Below, piece by piece: positions 1 to 6,015 of a stretch of 20,095 bases of DNA (position 1 is its first letter; each line of letters opens with the position of its first letter). Under the pieces are notes generated by a model. That model did not search any database, was not told the DNA's origin, and saw only the letters and a program-made list of their open reading frames with translations. Source of the stretch: JACPYF01 sp947085525 (GTDB lineage: Bacteria; Patescibacteriota; Saccharimonadia; Saccharimonadales; Saccharimonadaceae); the NCBI GenBank assembly GCA_947085525.1, contig CAMTWU010000010.1, positions 1 to 20,095 of the forward strand, in the 5' to 3' direction. The position numbers and the translations under genes are program-made.

Positions 1-27
1 TGATTCCATCTTAGCGTTGGGATCAAC

Positions 28-132
28 TCGGTGTCCATGGCGCTGGGGAAACACCTGTTCTCATTCCGAACACAGCAGTTAAGCCCAGCAGCGGCGATTA
101 TACTGCCTTGCGGGAAACTAGCACGATGCCGA
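28..132 (+). rRNA. rrf: 5S ribosomal RNA
   Basis: This is the 5S rRNA of the large ribosomal subunit. The conserved core is visible: the CCGAACACAGCAGTTAAGCCC stretch (positions 66-86 approximately) is the bacterial 5S loop A/helix III signature, and GCGGGAAACTAGCACG (about 110-125) is the usual 3' half. Helix I is formed by TCGGTGTC (28-35) with GATGCCGA (125-132), eight pairs including two G-U. The ends are taken from that helix and could be off by a few bases. The gene is about 105 nt, slightly short of the usual 115-120. It is followed at once by a terminator, so it closes an rRNA operon whose 23S lies upstream of the window. Bases 1-27 are the spacer before it and show nothing recognisable. 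Confidence 0.93.
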
Positions 133-142
133 ATTTTGATTT

Positions 143-170
143 GAGTCTCCGAAAGGAGGCTCTTTTCATT
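143..170 (+). terminator. Terminator of the rRNA operon
   Basis: Stem GAGTCTCC (143-150) pairs with GGAGGCTC (155-162), with one G-U pair, around a GAAA tetraloop. It is followed by TTTTCATTTTC. The position 10 nt after the 5S and the GNRA-type loop fit an intrinsic terminator. Confidence 0.85.
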
Positions 171-182
171 TTCATCTGTATA

Positions 183-211
183 TTGACAAAACACAAGCAG
201 TATGCTAGTAT
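183..211 (+). promoter_or_regulatory. Promoter of the 130-residue unknown gene
   Basis: TTGACA (183-188), 17-bp spacer, then TAGTAT (206-211) preceded by TG one base upstream (203-204), an extended -10. The expected start is near 218, giving a leader of about 38 nt with AAGGA (241-245) before the ATG at 256. Confidence 0.75.
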
Positions 212-255
212 ATACACAGAATTTATTACAAAAACAAAAAAAGGACAAATAAAAA

Positions 256-648
256 ATGAGTCACGAGCAACCAAGCACCAACCCAGCTGAATATAATTAT
301 CCCGTGGACCGCGATAATCAAAAGCACCTAGAAGACATTAAACACAAAGAAGAAATAGCACAACAAACTGGAAATGTTCCTATGACTCTTGAGCAATTTC
401 AAGATAGATACCCAAGATCTAATCCTGGCGTATATATTAATATGCTTAATGACGCTGACGATGAGAAAAATAGAGCTCTTAGGGGAGTTGCACATGCAGA
501 AGGTACAGCCAAAGAACACTATCAGCAAAATAGTGACCAGATTATGACCAACGCTAGGATAGAAATGGAAGCTGATCAACGTGCTGATGCGGCAAGAGAA
601 GAAGCGCATAAGGCTATAGATGAAAGCCAAGAGTTAGCAGCACACTAA
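256..648 (+). CDS. Unrecognised 130-residue hydrophilic helical protein
   Basis: I do not recognise this protein. It is highly charged and rich in Glu, Ala, Gln, Asn and His, with no signal peptide, membrane segment or cysteine. Residues 1-25 look disordered (Pro, Asn, Tyr rich). Residues 46-57 carry a short motif-like stretch (LEQFQDRYP), and residues 67-127 read as one long amphipathic helix with many Ala/Glu/Arg, so coiled-coil or oligomer formation is possible. The start at 256 is supported by AAGGA ten bases upstream and by a consensus-like promoter at 183-211. The gene is monocistronic: its own terminator follows at 667. It sits between the rRNA operon and a structured gene-free interval, which gives no hint of function. 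Confidence 0.75.
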   Translation: MSHEQPSTNPAEYNYPVDRDNQKHLEDIKHKEEIAQQTGNVPMTLEQFQDRYPRSNPGVYINMLNDADDEKNRALRGVAHAEGTAKEHYQQNSDQIMTNARIEMEADQRADAAREEAHKAIDESQELAAH

Positions 649-666
649 AAGTTTTTGTAGAATATT

Positions 667-692
667 AAACCAGCCGAAAGGCTGGTTTTTTT
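667..692 (+). terminator. Terminator after the 130-residue unknown gene
   Basis: Perfect 9-bp stem AAACCAGCC (667-675) with GGCTGGTTT (680-688) around a GAAA loop, running into seven T (686-692). A textbook intrinsic terminator with the same GAAA loop as the rRNA terminator. Confidence 0.92.
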
Positions 693-720
693 GTTCCATT
701 TTGTTTCGGCAAAACGGAAC
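693..720. repeat. Imperfect inverted repeat (hairpin A) at the edge of the structured interval
   Basis: GTTCC (693-697) pairs with GGAAC (716-720) and TTTTG (699-703) pairs with CAAAA (710-714), with a single A/C mismatch between the two blocks and a TTTCGG loop. It abuts the preceding terminator without a gap. No function is evident. It may be part of the structured element that continues to about 926. Confidence 0.6.
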
Positions 721-792
721 CCAAAACCAGCGGGTTACATGCCAAGCTTGATGCAATCACCAGTCAAAACACACAACAGCCTGACATGGTCT

Positions 793-837
793 CTTTTCTG
801 CCTGCCAGCGAGCTAGGCTCGCTGCTCTGCAGAAAAG
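793..837. repeat. Nested two-helix inverted repeat (hairpin B)
   Basis: Outer helix CTTTTCTGC (793-801) with GCAGAAAAG (829-837), nine perfect pairs. Inner helix AGCGAGC (807-813) with GCTCGCT (817-823), seven perfect pairs around a TAG loop. The two are separated by a symmetric 5/5 internal loop. There is no T-run after it, so it is not a normal terminator. It lies directly beside copy 1 of the conserved motif at 836-887. Confidence 0.8.
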
Positions 838-887
838 CCACGATCTCGGAACTCTCCGCCAGCTGGCGGATCAGACAGTCCTCGGCT
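836..887 (-). repeat. Conserved structured motif, copy 1
   Basis: On the plus strand the core reads CGGAACTC (847-854), a variable helix (855-870, a perfect 16-base palindrome) and TCAGACAGTCCTCG (871-884). GGAACT can pair with AGTCC with one bulged A, and AGCC (836-839) can pair with GGCT (884-887) as an outer helix. The same loop bases, with different helices, occur at 5853-5895 and, in the opposite orientation, at 6016-6067. The strand given is the one on which tandem GA steps flank the variable helix; the real transcribed strand is unknown. The remaining bases of the interval (721-792 and 888-958) hold no ORF that I can support. Confidence 0.75.
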
Positions 888-958
888 AATTAGTTGTGAG
901 TTTGACGTGCTTGCTCAGGCTCGTCATGATACCCGGACTCGTTTGCAGGGTGGATATA

Positions 959-967
959 TGAGATAAT
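959..967 (+). promoter_or_regulatory. Extended -10 of the TIR-like gene (leaderless)
   Basis: TG (959-960), one base, then GATAAT (962-967). The predicted start of transcription, seven bases on, is position 974, the A of the ATG. There is no Shine-Dalgarno before the ATG, in keeping with a leaderless mRNA. No good -35 is seen at the proper distance. TTGACG at 902-907 is too far upstream. Confidence 0.5.
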
Positions 968-973
968 GGTAAT

Positions 974-1846
974 ATGAAACTTTTCTTTTCATGGCAATCG
1001 GATCTTCCTGATGAGAAGAAATTTATCCGTAAACAACTTCAAGATATTTGTGATGATTTGGATATTGAATATGATGAGGATACTCGAGATACAGGGTCCG
1101 CGGAATTTGTAACTGATATTTTATTGAGAAAAATTAAGAACAGTAGTGTATTTATAGCTGACTTAACGCCAGTTGGCAGAACAGAAAACAATAAAGCCCT
1201 TGCAAACCCGAATGTCTGTTTTGAGCTAGGGTTTGCGGAATGTCATCTTGGTCGTTCACGAATAATCATCACATATAATGAATCCCTAGCTACATTTGAT
1301 GACCTTCCTTTTGACTTGTCAAAAAGAAATTCTGTTAGGTTTAAAATTCCAAACACGAGTAGCGACAAGAGTATATATAAAAAACAACTAAAGAAAGCAG
1401 TTGAGGATGCCCTTAAGGCTCATGAAAATTCAAAGCAAATTCCGCTACATGATGATAAACCATTAAATAAATACGAGAAAACCCTTCTTTTTTGGGGAAT
1501 GAAAAAAGGAGGAGGTCTTATATCTGACGCACGCGCTAATAGTGAAAATAAGGGGACTGTATCAAATATAATGGACCTATCTATTGGTAATAATGGCCCA
1601 TTTTCTAGTACAAGTACATTTTTCTACAGTCGTCATAAAAGTAGAGAAAAGGCGCTTTTTCGCAAAGCAATAGATACCTTACTCACTAGAAGCTATATAA
1701 CCGTTGCAAGAGATGAAGAGACCAATGACATATTTCTTAGTGGTATGACGGCTGGCAAGATGTGGGCGATAACAGGCGAAGGTGAGACCATCGCTGATAC
1801 TCTAAAAGAAGATGAAGTTTATCAATTAGTAAATATTCAAGACTAA
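974..1846 (+). CDS. TIR-like putative NAD-processing defence effector
   Basis: The N-terminal 125 residues show the TIR/nucleoside-deoxyribosyltransferase-like fold seen in a family of stand-alone putative effectors. It opens with FFSWQSD (4-10), has a DTRDTGSAEF turn (36-45), FIADLTPV (60-67), then NPNVCFELGFA (78-88) with Glu84 in the place of the catalytic glutamate, and DDLPFDL (109-115). Relatives occur in antiphage islands and are thought to cleave NAD or similar nucleotides; activity here is inferred. Residues about 165-290 form a second domain. Its end (ALFRKAIDTLL through GMTAGKMWAITGEGETIAD) resembles a winged helix and may sense a trigger or bind DNA. There is no partner such as a cyclase, reverse transcriptase or argonaute nearby. 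The codons look more AT-rich than in the core genes, compatible with recent acquisition. No Shine-Dalgarno; leaderless promoter. The gene ends 2 bp before a convergent gene. Confidence 0.7.
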   Translation: MKLFFSWQSDLPDEKKFIRKQLQDICDDLDIEYDEDTRDTGSAEFVTDILLRKIKNSSVFIADLTPVGRTENNKALANPNVCFELGFAECHLGRSRIIITYNESLATFDDLPFDLSKRNSVRFKIPNTSSDKSIYKKQLKKAVEDALKAHENSKQIPLHDDKPLNKYEKTLLFWGMKKGGGLISDARANSENKGTVSNIMDLSIGNNGPFSSTSTFFYSRHKSREKALFRKAIDTLLTRSYITVARDEETNDIFLSGMTAGKMWAITGEGETIADTLKEDEVYQLVNIQD

Positions 1847-1848
1847 AT

Positions 1849-2211
1849 CTATTTAAGTCTTTGTTCGACGCAGAATTTGGTGATTTTTGTTATGAGGTCT
1901 AGTGGCATTGGTTTGTCGATAGGGAATTGGATGGTGCCTTTTGAGGTGTTATAACTCTTTAACTCTTCGCTAAACTCTGGAATTGCACGGGCGCCGGGGT
2001 AAAAGCCGATGTGTTTTTCATATCCAGCGAAATGTACCAAGTTTTTACCATTCAATGTAAATGTTGGTATGCCGTAACTGATCTTTTCAGCTGCTTCGGG
2101 TGTGGCTTTGTGTATAGTTTCCCGAATATCTTGCAAAATCTTCTGGCTAGGCGCAGCAAAATTCTGCAAATATTCATCGATGTCTTTGTATTCTTTCATT
2201 TCATGTTTCAT
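1849..2211 (-). CDS. DUF1801 / YdhG-like small protein
   Basis: A 120-residue protein of the DUF1801 (YdhG-like, YjbR/CyaY-like fold) family. The family pattern is clear: YLQNFAAPSQKILQDIRETIHKATPEAAEKISYGIPTF near the N-terminus, then a hydrophobic strand with FAGYEKHIGFYPG, and TIQFPIDKPMPLDLITKI near the end. Members are small soluble cytoplasmic proteins of poorly known role; some have been described as iron chaperone-like, but nothing here proves it. There are two possible starts, Met1 (2211) and Met5 (2199). Met1 is preferred because TATAAT on the minus strand (2224-2219) places transcription at about 2212, one base before it, and there is no Shine-Dalgarno. It converges on the TIR-like gene with a 2-bp gap and no terminator between. 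Confidence 0.85.
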   Translation of the reverse strand: MKHEMKEYKDIDEYLQNFAAPSQKILQDIRETIHKATPEAAEKISYGIPTFTLNGKNLVHFAGYEKHIGFYPGARAIPEFSEELKSYNTSKGTIQFPIDKPMPLDLITKITKFCVEQRLK

Positions 2212-2218
2212 GCATTTG

Positions 2219-2224
2219 ATTATA
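2219..2224 (-). promoter_or_regulatory. -10 of the DUF1801 gene (near-leaderless)
   Basis: TATAAT read on the minus strand ends at 2219. Transcription would begin near 2212, one base from the ATG at 2211. No Shine-Dalgarno is present. Confidence 0.6.
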
Positions 2225-2242
2225 AACCATTTTCTAAACTGC

Positions 2243-2248
2243 TATAAT
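2243..2248 (+). promoter_or_regulatory. -10 of the two-gene unit starting at 2279
   Basis: Perfect TATAAT (2243-2248), with a weak TTATAA (2220-2225) 17 bp upstream. The start near 2255 gives a 24-nt leader with GAGGA (2271-2275) before the ATG. It lies back to back with the minus-strand -10 of the DUF1801 gene, about 20 bp away. Confidence 0.65.
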
Positions 2249-2278
2249 AGTAATAACTAAAGGGAATTGTGAGGATAC

Positions 2279-2614
2279 ATGGAAATACCAACTGCTAGAG
2301 AGACAGAAAACTCAAAATCTGCAAGAGATATGATAATTGAAGCTTGTGGTGCGGATGCTCATTTTTTGTATACACCAGATGGTAAACCACCAGTCATTAT
2401 GGATATCAATGGTGCATTCCAGGCTAGTGGTAGTCACTTTGAGGGTATGCTCGAAAGTGGTAACGCAGCACTAATTGAAGAAATAATTACAAAGTTTCAG
2501 GAACAACAAGCCTTAGCTGAGCAGATAAAAGAGCTGAATGACGGAAGTTTTGAGGCACTCAAAGCAGAAGGCGATAGACAATTGGAGATATTAAGTCAAA
2601 GGCAAAAAGCATAG
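2279..2614 (+). CDS. Unrecognised 111-residue protein, first gene of a pair
   Basis: I do not recognise this protein. It has no signal peptide, membrane segment or cysteine pair. Residues 1-65 look globular, with a possible beta-hairpin around HFLYTPDGKPPVIMDING (28-45), and residues 65-111 form a charged amphipathic helix (EEIITKFQEQQALAEQIKELNDGSFEALKAEGDRQLEILSQRQ) that could make a coiled coil. The start is well supported by GAGGA upstream and a TATAAT promoter. The stop codon TAG is followed with no gap by the GTG start of the next gene, so the two are co-transcribed and probably translationally coupled. The products may act together, for example through their helices, but this is inference. 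Confidence 0.75.
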   Translation: MEIPTARETENSKSARDMIIEACGADAHFLYTPDGKPPVIMDINGAFQASGSHFEGMLESGNAALIEEIITKFQEQQALAEQIKELNDGSFEALKAEGDRQLEILSQRQKA

Positions 2615-4054
2615 GTGACACAAGAAATAAAAGGTGGGCAGACGGCTCAAATAGAAGATTCAGTTCCTGAAGCACAGCCAACAGATGCTTTGACTGCTAT
2701 TTTGAATCAATCTAAAGCAGGTGCTGAGTCATCAGGTAATAGTGAAGTTGATGAAGTTTGGGCACGAAACGCTAATAGGATGGTTAAACATGGGGATTAT
2801 GTAGGCACAGTTGCTGAAATGGCTCGAGTTTGTCTGTTTGTTGCAGGCATAAAGTCCACAGAGGCTGCTGAAGTGGTAGTAGAGCAAGGTGCAAGTGAGT
2901 ATGATCAATCTCAAGTAGAGGAATCAGAAACTCCAGCCGTAGAGGCTGGAGAAGTTGAAGGTGATGAAACAGATAACAACGATAATGTGGAAACTGATAA
3001 AGATGAAACCGAAACAATAACAGAGGAAAAAACGGAAAAAGTCGAAGTTAAAGTAGAAAGCTCAGAGGCAGAATCTACATCCGAGGCATCATCAAATGAA
3101 TCTGGCGCTGGTGCAGAATCAATCGAACCAGAAATTCCAACAAAAGCTGGGCAGAAAGAAGTAGTTAGTGAAGAAACTATTGAAAGCAAAGACGATAAAA
3201 AACCAGAAGCAGTAGAAGTTACAGAAAAGCCTGTCGAGAAAATAGCTAAAAAGACCGAAATTAAACCAAAGACAATAGAAAAAGACGAAAATTCACAACC
3301 AATCATCGAAAAAGACGAAATTATTACACAGAAAAAGGCTGCCAAAAAGATTGAAAAGCCAGTGGCTGAAAAAGTTAAAATAACAGAGGAAAAAGTAGTA
3401 GAAAAAGAAGTAATTTCTAAGGTAGAAAATTCAGAATCGGTAAAAAAACCAACTGAACAGGAGGTTGTCGAGAACCCCGAAACTCCAGCAGAGTCAAAAA
3501 AGGCAGAAGTATCTACGGTAAAGGTAGTCGAAACAGAATCAGTGGCAGATGAAATTATCGAAAAAGGCGAAAAGCCTGAAGAAAAGGCCGTAGTTGAAGT
3601 ATTGGAACCTATGCCGTCAGAGCTCCAAGAATACTTTGTAGACCTCAACGAGGTGGAGATAGAGCAAGTTGAGGAGCTATTTGAATCAGTTGTCGAGACT
3701 GTTCACGAAATAGTCGAGCAAGAGTTTGCTACCGAAGCTCCTAATATAGAAAACATTCTAGAAAAGGCCGAAATTCAGGAACTCTGCGATGAAATACTAG
3801 AAAGCATGGACTTAGCTGATAATACAGAGGTGAAAGAGCAGCTAAAAGCTATCATAGTGCAAGAAATCCAGGCTTATTATCAGGAATTAGAGCTCGAGAA
3901 TACTGAAACCCCTAGATTAGACGAAGGCACACACGAACGAAAAAGGGGAATGATCGTCCGAATAGCTCAAAGTATCAGTGAATTTATCAAAAATCAGCTA
4001 CACAAGATGCTGGGTAAGTCTGCACTAGGCCAAAACTACCAGTTCGCAGTCTAA
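2615..4054 (+). CDS. Large acidic Glu/Lys/Val-rich protein with GTG start
   Basis: A 479-residue protein that I do not recognise. Three parts can be seen. Residues 1-95 are mixed and probably folded (VWARNANRMVKHGDYVGTVAEMARVCLFVAG). Residues about 96-330 are low complexity, built almost only of Glu, Lys, Val, Thr, Ser and Ala in loose repeats such as VEKIAKKTE and EKVVEKEV, and are likely disordered or extended. Residues 330-479 are helical and acidic up to about 440, then switch to a basic amphipathic helix (RGMIVRIAQSISEFIKNQLHKML) that could touch membrane or nucleic acid. There is no signal peptide or transmembrane segment. The GTG at 2615 abuts the stop of the upstream gene, and no good Shine-Dalgarno lies before it, so translation probably depends on coupling. 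A terminator follows at 4072. Confidence 0.75.
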   Translation: MTQEIKGGQTAQIEDSVPEAQPTDALTAILNQSKAGAESSGNSEVDEVWARNANRMVKHGDYVGTVAEMARVCLFVAGIKSTEAAEVVVEQGASEYDQSQVEESETPAVEAGEVEGDETDNNDNVETDKDETETITEEKTEKVEVKVESSEAESTSEASSNESGAGAESIEPEIPTKAGQKEVVSEETIESKDDKKPEAVEVTEKPVEKIAKKTEIKPKTIEKDENSQPIIEKDEIITQKKAAKKIEKPVAEKVKITEEKVVEKEVISKVENSESVKKPTEQEVVENPETPAESKKAEVSTVKVVETESVADEIIEKGEKPEEKAVVEVLEPMPSELQEYFVDLNEVEIEQVEELFESVVETVHEIVEQEFATEAPNIENILEKAEIQELCDEILESMDLADNTEVKEQLKAIIVQEIQAYYQELELENTETPRLDEGTHERKRGMIVRIAQSISEFIKNQLHKMLGKSALGQNYQFAV

Positions 4055-4071
4055 AAATCTCTTAGAAATAT

Positions 4072-4101
4072 AAAACACCTCTCTCGCAGAAAGGTGTTTT
4101 T
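4072..4101 (+). terminator. Terminator after the acidic-protein gene
   Basis: AAAACACCT (4072-4080) pairs with AGGTGTTTT (4092-4100), nine perfect pairs around an 11-base loop, with a short T-run that is partly inside the stem. Confidence 0.75.
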
Positions 4102-4190
4102 GAAATACTTACTCAGGTGCTAAACCATATTATCGCACAGCAGGTATAAACGCAACGTTTAGATTAAAATAAAAAACCCTTATGTAAAGA

Positions 4191-4219
4191 TTGACAAAAA
4201 GCATATACATTGTTATACT
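4191..4219 (+). promoter_or_regulatory. Strong promoter of the KGG stress-protein gene
   Basis: Perfect TTGACA (4191-4196), exact 17-bp spacer, TATACT (4214-4219) with TG at 4211-4212 as an extended -10. Transcription would start near 4226. This is one of the best matches to the housekeeping consensus in the window and implies high expression. Confidence 0.88.
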
Positions 4220-4280
4220 GTGAAGGTAATAATATCATGTGGTGGGACTCATTGAGTATTAACAGAGGAGAAATAGTAAT

Positions 4281-4490
4281 ATGGCAGGAACAGTTAAAGG
4301 CGGCAAAGCCGCTGCACAAACTAACAAACAACGTCACGGTAAAGAGTTCTACGCACGTATTGGTCGCATTGGTGGCCAAAAAGGCACAACTGGTGGCTTC
4401 GCTGCAGACCGCGATCTAGCTCGAAAAGCTGGCGCTATCGGTGGTAAAAAGTCACGACGTGGCAAATCAGCTGTAAAAACTACTGTCTAA
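4281..4490 (+). CDS. KGG-repeat (GsiB/con-10-like) stress protein
   Basis: A 69-residue, very hydrophilic basic protein of the KGG (GsiB/con-10-like, glycine-rich) family. It carries the typical repeats: FYARIGRIGGQKGTTGGFA, then DLARKAGAIGGKKSRRG. Family members are induced by stress such as desiccation, heat or stationary phase, and are thought to be largely disordered, hydrophilin-like protectants. The direct role here is unproven. Start: AGAGGAG (4264-4270) ten bases before the ATG, the strongest Shine-Dalgarno in the window, under a near-perfect promoter. It is therefore probably abundant. The last four bases overlap the stop of the convergent metallopeptidase gene (4487) and no terminator is seen between them. 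Confidence 0.88.
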   Translation: MAGTVKGGKAAAQTNKQRHGKEFYARIGRIGGQKGTTGGFAADRDLARKAGAIGGKKSRRGKSAVKTTV

Positions 4491-4948
4491 ACAGCAAGTT
4501 TATAGCGCTTGAGCCCGCAGACCCTCGCGTCGTTGGCTCGCCAAGTACACCCACAAGCAATACATTTGTAGTGGGTGTTTTTGGTTTGTAGGCCATTTGT
4601 ACCACAATCCGGGCATTTACTACGTTTAAATAACCAGTGTCGGTAGCTCTCGAGCGATATTTCAGCTTCTTTTTGGTCGATATCTACCCCATATGTATCA
4701 GCAAGTTTGGTAACAGTTAACTCCCAAGCTTCAGCTTCTTTGCGGACTAGCTCGACATCTAGGTCAAAATCTTGGTGTTCTAGGATAGCGTGGGCGAGTT
4801 CGTGTAACAAATACGTACCATCATCGTCATCACGAGGGTTAAAGTAGACAATTTTGTCAGCAGGGGACCATTTGAAATACTCACCAGCACGAAACTGGAT
4901 ATCAGGATAATCAGCTTTGATTCTATTTACTAAGTTTTTGATCGGCAT
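4487..4948 (-). CDS. ImmA/IrrE-like HEXXH metallopeptidase with C-terminal zinc ribbon
   Basis: A 153-residue putative zinc peptidase. LLHELAHAILEH holds the HEXXH site (His49, Glu50, His53), and the helix after it (VRKEAEAWE, Glu71/73/76) supplies the likely third ligand, as in the ImmA/IrrE (DUF955) family. Such enzymes often cleave repressors or other regulators. The C-terminal part has CPDC (Cys112, Cys115) and CIAC (Cys129, Cys132), a small zinc ribbon that may bind nucleic acid or a substrate. There is no signal peptide, so it is cytoplasmic. The start at 4948 overlaps the end of the upstream ROK gene by 26 bp, so the two are transcribed together. The usual partner of ImmA-type peptidases, an XRE repressor, is not adjacent. 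A Sprt-like role is less likely. Confidence 0.78.
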   Translation of the reverse strand: MPIKNLVNRIKADYPDIQFRAGEYFKWSPADKIVYFNPRDDDDGTYLLHELAHAILEHQDFDLDVELVRKEAEAWELTVTKLADTYGVDIDQKEAEISLESYRHWLFKRSKCPDCGTNGLQTKNTHYKCIACGCTWRANDARVCGLKRYKLAV

Positions 4949-5738
4949 AGATTTTGCATCCGTAAATTACAGCTTCTTCGGGGTGTTTGGCGGCTTTTAA
5001 CTTTGGTCGGGAAATATAATGAGCCATGCGCTCATCTAGAACTTTGTTCAGAGTTTTCTCGTATCGTTCAAAATATGTACCGATGCTGCCACCAATAATG
5101 ATCACATCTGGCTGGATGAGCGGGATAATAGCGATCAAACCACGACTAATCTTGTCAGCTATAGCTTCCCAGGTTGCTTTGTCGTGGATATCACGAGCGT
5201 ATTTGCCGTATGTTTCATAAACTGCACGGCCGCTGGCGAAATCTTCCCAGTAGTGTAAGGCGCCATCGAATTCTAATACCATGTGGCCACCTTCGCTCTG
5301 GTTAAAGATTGGGTCAATCTTGCCTTTGCGGACGATACCAGTGCCAATACCGGTACTAACAGTGACATATAAACAGTCCGAAGGGGTTGGTGTAATTGCA
5401 TGTGCTTCGGCCAAACCTGCCATATTGGCGTCGTTTTCTAGGAAGATCTTGGTTTTTGTACCCAACGCACGCTGTAAATGCGTGATAACATCGAAATTTT
5501 TCCAGCCGAGATTCGGGCAATAGAGTACTTTGTTGTTTATGATTGGTCCAGGTAGGGCGATAGAGATAGCATGGACTTTTTTGATGTCAAAATCCTCTAA
5601 AATAACCTGTGCTAGCTGGTCGATATATTTACCAGTATCTTTCGGAGTAGGAAAGCGATAACGGGTATGAAACTTACCAGCTGCGTCAGTACCCGCAACC
5701 AGCGTTTTTGTAGCCCCCGTATCTACCGCAATGATCAT
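4923..5738 (-). CDS. ROK-family sugar kinase / glucokinase-like protein
   Basis: A 271-residue protein with the actin-like ATPase fold of the ROK family, which phosphorylates sugars such as glucose or N-acetyl amino sugars with ATP. Visible motifs are phosphate-1 loop VDTGATKT (5-12), LPGPI (62-66), LENDANMAGLAEA (100-112) with Asp103 as catalytic base, phosphate-2 STGIGTGIV (128-136), EGGH (149-152), and an adenosine motif IIIGGSIG. The ROK zinc signature (CXCGXXGCXE) expected after GGH is missing: the segment reads HMVLEFDGALHYWEDFASGRA with no cysteine. This is therefore a zinc-free variant and the substrate cannot be told. It is slightly shorter than the usual ~300. It is cotranscribed with the metallopeptidase and starts without a Shine-Dalgarno. 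Confidence 0.85.
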   Translation of the reverse strand: MIIAVDTGATKTLVAGTDAAGKFHTRYRFPTPKDTGKYIDQLAQVILEDFDIKKVHAISIALPGPIINNKVLYCPNLGWKNFDVITHLQRALGTKTKIFLENDANMAGLAEAHAITPTPSDCLYVTVSTGIGTGIVRKGKIDPIFNQSEGGHMVLEFDGALHYWEDFASGRAVYETYGKYARDIHDKATWEAIADKISRGLIAIIPLIQPDVIIIGGSIGTYFERYEKTLNKVLDERMAHYISRPKLKAAKHPEEAVIYGCKIYADQKLSK

Positions 5739-5744
5739 GTGTTT

Positions 5745-5753
5745 ATTTTAGCA
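5745..5753 (-). promoter_or_regulatory. Extended -10 of the ROK kinase gene (leaderless)
   Basis: On the minus strand TG, one base, then TAAAAT (ending at 5745). Seven bases on is 5738, the A of the ATG. No Shine-Dalgarno lies before the start. Confidence 0.6.
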
Positions 5754-5776
5754 TGTAAATATTCTCCTTCATTTTT

Positions 5777-5809
5777 TGGTCAGCAAAAAACGAAGCAAAA
5801 AACTGACCA
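5777..5809. repeat. Hairpin with a repeated A-rich loop
   Basis: TGGTCAG (5777-5783) pairs with CTGACCA (5803-5809). The loop contains GCAAAAAAC twice, with overlap into the stem. There is no T-run after it on either strand, so it is not a clear terminator. It marks the start of the structured gene-free interval 5754-6170. Confidence 0.55.
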
Positions 5810-5828
5810 GACGCTTCAAAAACACGAT

Positions 5829-5920
5829 ATTGAATGACATTATTCTATATTGCGAGCTGCGGAACTCGGCTAAAGCCTCAAACAGTCCTCGCTCGGTCAC
5901 ATAGAATAATGTCATTCAAT
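5829..5920 (-). repeat. Conserved structured motif, copy 2, inside 20-bp perfect inverted repeats
   Basis: The arms 5829-5848 and 5901-5920 are perfect 20-bp inverted repeats. Inside them lies the same core as at 836-887: outer helix CGAGC (853-857 of the 5 kb block, i.e. 5853-5857) with GCTCG (5891-5895), then TGC, GGAACTC (5861-5867), a short variable helix GGCT/AGCC (5868-5877), and TCAAACAGTCC TC (5878-5890). Only one base of the loop differs from copy 1 (A for G). Strand is given by the orientation with GA steps around the inner helix; the transcribed strand is unknown. Confidence 0.8.
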
Positions 5921-6015
5921 TCGGTTTTATCAGAAGTCTGGAGCTACACCGAAATGGGATTGCGCTTGACGAGCATATGAAACAACCGAGAAAGGTAATT
6001 ATAGACGTTCCTGAT

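Noticed and set aside
1..27. 3' end of 23S rRNA
   Set aside because: Too short and without a recognisable 23S terminal sequence; treated as spacer.
108..290. Open frame of 60 codons beginning within the 5S rRNA
   Set aside because: It covers the 5S 3' end, its terminator and the next promoter. Not a gene.
836..887. Known small RNAs or ribozymes (RNase P, tmRNA, SRP RNA, hammerhead)
   Set aside because: Signature bases of these RNAs are missing; a CTGA near the inner helix lacks the rest of the hammerhead core (GAAA, second GA). The loop set does not match any that I know.
2911..3648. Long minus-strand open frame (245 codons) opposite the acidic protein
   Set aside because: It is Ser/Phe/Val/Thr rich only because GAA/GAG/AAA-rich codons on the other strand read as TTC/CTC/TTT. 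No ribosome site, no domain; a shadow of the low-complexity region.
4210..4419. Alternative 69-codon frame overlapping the KGG gene
   Set aside because: It begins within the -10 of the promoter, so it could not be translated from that transcript. The other frame has the strong Shine-Dalgarno and the KGG repeats.
5777..5809. Terminator for the ROK operon or the next gene
   Set aside because: On neither strand is the stem followed by a T-run; it is upstream, not downstream, of the ROK gene.
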